A stretch of 64,000 bases of DNA from Gerris lacustris (lineage: Eukaryota > Arthropoda > Insecta > Hemiptera > Gerridae), in contig OX578285.1 of the NCBI GenBank assembly GCA_951217055.1, positions 49,912,024-49,976,023 of the forward strand, read 5' to 3'. Of the stretch, positions 58,090 to 64,000 are shown one piece after another. Under the pieces are notes generated by a model. That model ran no database searches, was not told the DNA's origin, and worked only from the letters and a program-made list of their open reading frames with translations. Position 1 is the first letter of the stretch. The number at the start of each line of letters is the position of its first letter. The translations under genes were made by a program, and so were the position numbers.

Positions 58090-58500
58090 GGTAAATATTT
58101 ACCATAAACGATAAAATATCCTCGAGGCGAAATCGATAAATGATTTTTAGCTCCAAATTAGGGGGCGCTATAACCAACGTATAAAAAGTATTAGTAAAAC
58201 TTATATTTGTTTCTCGAAAACGGTTCCGATACAAAATTATAAAATTTAGTCCATTTAAATACAACAATATAAGCAGAATCTAACGATATAAGCCGTTTTC
58301 CGGGGAAAAATCTAGTTCCTGGGAAAATGGCTTTAAACACGGACGGAGGGCAGAAGTTATTTTCATGATAAATTGATATTTTCATGATCCATTTTTCGAC
58401 ATAATTTTCAATAATTATTAAATGTACCTACGAAAAATTAAAACTTGAAAACTAATAAATAAAAAACACTGAGCAAAGTAATTATGAACTCGTATATGAC
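58090..58500 (+). mobile_element. SINE-like dispersed repeat, copy 5
   Basis: CCTCGAGGCGAAATCGATAA, TTCTCGAAAACGGTTCCGAT, AACGATATAAGCCGTTTTCC, GCGGACGGAG-like GACGGAGGGC and GAACTCGTATATGA match copies 2 and 3. The B box is lost. Confidence 0.7.
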
Positions 58501-58525
58501 TGATTTTTATGATTGTAACCAGTAC

Positions 58526-59035
58526 TAGCTGGATACCCGTGCTTCGCTACGGAGTGTTGTTTTCATTTTATAAGTTTATAAACTACCGTCGAGAAATATT
58601 TAAATTATTTTACTATGCGAGAATATCTAGATTCTATCCCCCCACTTATTTCCCCCTCCACTTTGATAAGATCCTTTATTTACCCCCCTCCAAAAAGAAA
58701 ATATGACAAAACTGTACATAACAACAATTACTGTACTCTTAAAGAGCTTTTCAACGAAATGCATCATGAAGGGTATTCATTCCTTTGACCCCGTATTCAT
58801 TACTTGTACCCCGTACCCTTGTGTACTAAAATTTAAATTTCGAAAATTCATGTAGACAGTGACCTTCCCCTTGCTTTGAAGGTCAAGTGGGCTAACACAA
58901 ACACACACACATACGTTGACTTTTATTTAAAAAAAAAAATAATACAGAAATGTACATAAGATCAATTACTTTTCTCTTAAAGAGCTTTTCAACGATACGC
59001 ATCAAGAAGGGTATCCATTACTTTCATTTTTTGTA
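58526..59035 (+). mobile_element. Dispersed element with the 430-bp-type unit, truncated
   Basis: CTAGCTGGATACCCGTGCTT starts the block. AACAACAATTACTGTACTCT and GAGCTTTTCAACGAAATGCA (about 58741), then GAGCTTTTCAACGATACGCA (about 58981), are two copies of the unit seen at 29900-32000. Confidence 0.65.
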
Positions 59036-59049
59036 TCATTCGTGGAATA

Positions 59050-59393
59050 GCAGCCTTAACATAAAATTGAAATTTGTTAAACCCCTCATCAATACTTGGA
59101 AGACAAGCTGCAGACTTAACAGATTCGAAGAGACAATATTGACAAGACTACGGATTGGACATACACGACTGACACATCTCCACCTTATTACCAAACACGA
59201 ACCTCCATCTTGTAATCTCTGCGGAGAACAGTTAACAGGTCACCATCTACTTTGCGACTGCCCACGACTCGATGCACTCCGACAACAACACTCAATATCT
59301 ACCACCATTGCACAAACTCTAAAAGACGACGAAACAGCTGTTAAAAACCTTTTCGCATATCTCCAACAAATTGACGTAGTGACGGAGCTATAA
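59050..59393 (+). pseudogene. Jockey/I-type LINE C-terminal fragment with zinc knuckle
   Basis: An open frame through to the stop at 59391-59393 encodes WKTSCRLNRFEETILTRLRI, then GHTRLTHLHLITKHEPPSCN and a zinc knuckle C-x2-C-x7-H-x4-C (codons starting at 59211). This order (TRLRIGHTRLTH, EPP-C--CG, H-L--CP) is the conserved end of Jockey/I-clade second open frames after the RNase H or reverse transcriptase region. The 5' part is replaced by another repeat, so the copy is truncated. AAATAAATA repeats and (TA)n follow, as expected for a LINE tail. Confidence 0.85.
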
Positions 59394-59509
59394 ACTCAAA
59401 ATAATAATGCATGTTCAACAAGAAGCATCTTAAAAATAAAAAATAAAAATATGATCTAAGTTAGGGGTGTTTATGACCTCAGCTGTCCAACACCCAACAA
59501 AACAAATAA

Positions 59510-60095
<586 letters not shown>

Positions 60096-60900
60096 AGCTA
60101 AACAAAAGAGAGCAGCGAGCAATAATTGGTTTAAAGGCACGTAACCTAAGATTTAATTCGGTGAAATAAAGGTTACAGAGACGCACCGGAACACGGCAAG
60201 ATGGAACCGTATGACTTCCTGGACAGCGGGAGCCGGAGTGAGGGCTAAAGTATACGCAGCTGTCAAAATAATGCCAGAAGCAAGAAAAGGGGGCTTTGGA
60301 AGCCTTAGCCTTAGGGCTGTTAGTGACCCGTGACTGTCACGTCAGAGCCCGTCTGACAAGCTACTGCTCTCCCTAGGCTAAAGCGAAACAGTGTTCATTG
60401 GCTTTTACTAACACAACTGGAATATGAAATGCGAAGACTTTTAGTGCGTAAGACTCGCAGGACTATATCCAAGGGTAGGTTTCCTCGTGCCCAAGAAATA
60501 GGATCTTCTATGAGTCATCCTTACCCCATCTGCTATTCTTGCAATTATCTACTTTCCGATTCTTTGATGTAGTGTGATTGAGGAGAGTCGTCGTGCTTAT
60601 TACGAACTATTGTACATTACTATTTATATTGTAATTGACCGCTGAAGACACATCAAAGGACCGAGAATAGATTGAAATAGGTACATTCGAAATAACGACG
60701 CATTGATACCGACATCGCTACAAAGAGGTTTATTCTAATAACCCTTAACAACCGGTCCGATAAAAGAAACTGCGATTATAGCAGTCCAGTTCGTCAGAGC
60801 CTTTTTGACAAGCCAGGCTAAAGTAAAGCGTTATTGGACGTTTTTAACCAGCACTTGTAGAATATTAAAAAAAAACTGCTGAAGATCAGTGGCTCCAGTC
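60096..60900. other. Unassigned; contains a diverged duplication
   Basis: 60340-60440 and 60785-60870 share GTCAGAGCC....TGACAAGC, AGGCTAAAG and a following AACAC/AGCAC..TGTAGAAT-like stretch. No gene is supported. Confidence 0.4.
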
Positions 60901-61575
60901 CTTTTAAAGGGAAGAAACTATTTTTTTCTATATAAATTGATAAACTAAAGAGATAAATTTAGTTCAAATTAAATACAATATTTAAAAGAACTTCCTTAAT
61001 TAAAATCGATCGTTTAAACTTCTCGAGAAACATTTTGTAAGAGAAAAAAAGAGTGGGGGGGGGATTAACTTAACAGTAGAAAGCAGGGTTTTTAGGAATC
61101 GAAATAGAACCTACACAGATATACGATACGTTAACTACAGCTCTTTGATCTGAGTACATGTAACAAGTCAATGGTGAAGCTACAAATTACTTGTACACGT
61201 GATTTGCTTGGACTTTCTTTGATCTCGCTTGTTTTTCTCTCGCTTGTGTCAGAAATAAAAAAACGAAATCCTTATTTCTTATACATCCTTTAAAAATAAT
61301 ATATATAAAAAAATTAAATATACGATAGCACAGAACAAGGTTATTATAGCAAAGGACGGCCGAATATTATAAATACCTGAGTGAACAAGATAATGCAGTA
61401 GGACAATCGTGCTAAGGTTTACATGGATTCTAGGTGCTCGAGTAGTCTCTTTCTTTTTCATAAAGGATGTTCTCTTTCCCGCCGCAACTAAATCCGACTT
61501 TGGGAGAATGTATTATTTATTCCATCCACGTCATTTTACCCGAACCTTGTTTAGAGGGAGATAGGATTGAAGCGT
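60901..61575. other. Unassigned AT-rich sequence
   Basis: No feature recognised. Confidence 0.35.
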
Positions 61576-61579
61576 AGCT

Positions 61580-61660
61580 TCGCTTAGGGGTCGGTCCGTA
61601 CCGCCACGCGGCTCTGAGGACCGGGTTCGATTGAGCGTAACTCTAGATAGGCACCTCCCT
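61580..61660 (+). mobile_element. Possible tRNA-derived SINE head
   Basis: GGACCGGGTTCGATTGAGCG is a B-box-like T-arm, preceded by TTAGGGGTCGGTCCGTACCG that could be a decayed A-box region. Weak. Confidence 0.3.
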
Positions 61661-63040
61661 CCGATTCACAAGCGCAATCCGTCGAGTTTTGCGGTTTTTA
61701 GGATATTTTTTCTCATACGGTACAACGACCGAGTCCAGATAAGAAGAATAAAAGGGCGTATCACTAAAAACGGGCTTTTCATTACTGGCCGTCGAAAGGC
61801 AGTTATCAATCGACGGGTGAATCCATCTATCAGTTGTTTCAAGTGAATACAAGCAACATTCCCCCCAATCGAATTCCCCTACACATTCGAAACAATTTCC
61901 ATTATTAAGAGTCTAAAAATACAGCTTATTGTTGTGAAATGATTGTGTCATACTGAATTGTATTAAAACAACACTGCCTTTTAAAAAATGATGGCAAATA
62001 GAGAAGCCTTAAAAAGAACACTTCTTTCCAGTTTTGAAAAAAACTGTGTGCAGGCATGCATTCTACTTCCTTGTAAGGCAAGTGATGACATTTTTAACTT
62101 AATTAATTGAACTAAAGTAATGTAATTATTTGGATTGCTAAGTGTATTTAAAATAATCGTGTTTGGAAATTGGTTTATGCAGGAAACCATGCGGCTGGCT
62201 AGACATCTGAGTAACATTGGAATCGACCTCCGACATATTTACCTTTTAATGCGGAGCGAGGAACTCTAGTGACTATGTCAATAGACTGAGCAGCAGACTC
62301 CCGTTAATGGCTTTTGCTTTCCAGTGAGAGTGAATAATATGAATAAAACAAGTTGTATAATTGAAGGATTGTAGATAAAGCGCATTATAGCCACTAAATT
62401 ACTTGATACATTTTTTTTATCATCTACTTTGGTTCGATTATAGATTATAATTAGTTTCGTAGATTGAATTAATCCATTGTTAAAAATTATGGGTTTAGCC
62501 CAAGGAGCTTCATGTATTCGGTTGGATAGATAAAATTCAGCTCATGTACAAAAGGGTACGACCAACTCAGTTATGTCGATCTAGAAAGAGTATTATCTTC
62601 CTTAGTATAGTTTCCTATCCCGAAGGGACTACTCGGAACATTTCTTAGTGGTCCGGAAGTTGGAGTACATGGCACGTATGTTTCCGTTTCATTTTTCTTC
62701 CGCCCATCAAAGTGCATTTTTAGACCCGATTCCTCCCATACTTGGGAATCGGAAATCTTTTTCCGTCCTCCTTATTCTTATTCACAACGTACCTCAGAAT
62801 GCGCGTGCATTATCGTTACGAGTGTCCTAACGATAATGCAAAAAAAGTCCCTGCAATATCAGTCAGCTTTTTTCCATAGAATTTTATTCGCCGATCTGAT
62901 TCGGATTCACACCCTGGACCAGAAGCCTTTAATACCTACGCTACCGCTACTTCAAGATTTAGAACCTAGTCTAAATTATACGACGACGTAAAAAAGGAAA
63001 TTAGTGTACAATCTGACCAATTTATCTTTGGTTAATGTCC
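61661..63040. other. Unassigned sequence
   Basis: No supported gene. 62640-62830 is less AT-rich with no recognised domain in either strand. Confidence 0.35.
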
Positions 63041-63044
63041 TTCT

Positions 63045-64000
63045 TGATTAGCTGGGTACACACGTAAAGATTTTTTTCACCGATAAATAAATCCCGTTCA
63101 GATAAATCGAGCCTTTGACACTAACAAGCAGTTTTATGTTAGCGATTTGTTGTAACAAATTTATCGTTCAGTTAATTCGGCTCATGTTGTGCTAGACAAA
63201 CGTTTTATCTTTTAAATATAAAAGATATATCTGCAATCGCTGATCTTTCGGAATTCTATAAAATCTTTCTGACCTTGTATCATCTTGAAACATTTCCTCA
63301 TTACTGATTTCTTTCTTATATTCATCGCTTGTATTATTTATTTCTGCTATCGTGGCTTGGCTGAAGTAGAACATCATCAACCGTAAACAAAAGTAAATCA
63401 TAGTACCATAACTTAGGGATATAAACATCATCAGCTCCACTTCCACTTTTTTTAATCCTGGATTTTTTTTAACTCCTTTCTAAATGCTGTCCGAAGGTTT
63501 TGAATTTTTTGCTTAACAAATTCGTTATCTGCTTTATCTTAGTACCTTTTGCAGTACTCCACTAAATCGTTGTATGCACAATTTTTAATATTTATATGTG
63601 TATATTCTGATGAAGTTAGTTTCCATAAACACTAACTAATGGTAACTATGGTACACTTCAATCAATCCCTCTATAAACTCTTTCGATGACATTATTTGAT
63701 AAAAAAAATATAAAGTACGCTATAACAGACCAAATAAATACACGGCTAAATTACGAATTGCAAATTACAAAAAAAAAAAAAAAAAAAATGAGTGCAAAAC
63801 TAACTTTATCAATTTAAAACCCACACTGACCTCTGATAAATTGATCCAATTTATCTGTGACAATTCGTCTTGGTGTGCCTGCTGAAACACAGATAATTTA
63901 GACCAATTTATCTTTCACAATTAATCGTTGATTTTTCACAATAAATCGTAGATCTTCTAGTTTTCAAGAAGGACATTAACCTACAGATTTATCTCTAAGA
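63045..64000. mobile_element. Possible partial DNA transposon with GATAAAT subterminal motifs
   Basis: GGGTACACACGTAAAGATTT at about 63052 looks like a transposon terminus. GATAAAT or ATTTATC motifs recur more than ten times near the two ends (63080-63180 and 63830-64000). TCAAGAAGGACATTAACC at about 63965 is an inverted copy of the sequence next to 63038. The inner minus-strand frame (63192-63446, 84 codons) is not recognised. The element may run past the window edge. Confidence 0.4.

Noticed and set aside
63192..63446. A confident gene for the 84-codon minus-strand frame
   Set aside because: No recognisable domain, and it lies inside a likely transposon; kept only as part of that element.

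Overview
The window looks like an AT-rich insect genome segment. It has no bacterial-style operons. It contains non-LTR retrotransposon remnants (RTE-like and Jockey/I-like), Penelope-like hammerhead motifs, tRNA-derived SINE-like repeats, long (TA)n tracts, many inverted-repeat DNA elements, and one small exon resembling the first coding exon of an insect semaphorin-1A. The insect order cannot be fixed from the sequence alone. Nearly everything else is intronic or intergenic repeat.

Layout. About 1-1742 is flank with one foldback element and a (TA)n tract. From 1743 to 12054 lies what appears to be a complete 10.3 kb hAT-superfamily transposon. It has matching CAGGG(A/G)TCCCAG terminal inverted repeats, subterminal CCTCCTACTTTT arrays, an uninterrupted 847-codon transposase (2903-5446) behind a 5' UTR intron, and a 3.6 kb internal minisatellite of 61/67-bp units with a 1,048-bp higher-order period. 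From 12055 to 24750 there are dispersed repeats: a Crypton-like deletion derivative, Penelope-like remnants, SINEs, a Jockey-like pseudogene, a TTAA element and a TA-flanked MITE. Four tandem arrays (14, 53, about 21 and 41 bp) follow. From 25300 to 32150 there is an RTE-like pseudogene, three Penelope-like hammerhead motifs, and a dispersed element with internal tandem units of about 430 bp. From 32700 to 45100 there are more repeat copies, a 31-bp array and foldbacks.

The only host gene piece recognised is on the minus strand at 45211-45360: a start codon, a signal peptide, a mature N-terminus like semaphorin-1A, and a GTAAGT donor. If correct, much of the window is intron and 5' flank of that gene, and later exons would lie at lower coordinates or outside the window. 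From 45400 to 64000 there are further copies of the same repeat families, a 302-bp near-perfect palindrome, a Jockey/I-type LINE terminus with a zinc knuckle, a (TA)n(TG)n tract, and a possible DNA element running off the right edge.

The most interesting items are the hAT element (its minisatellite, and a transposase tail with a coiled coil and a PCNA-box-like motif), the hammerhead ribozyme motifs, and the dispersed family that still carries the first codons of a possible tyrosine-recombinase gene next to an NRF-1-type palindrome.
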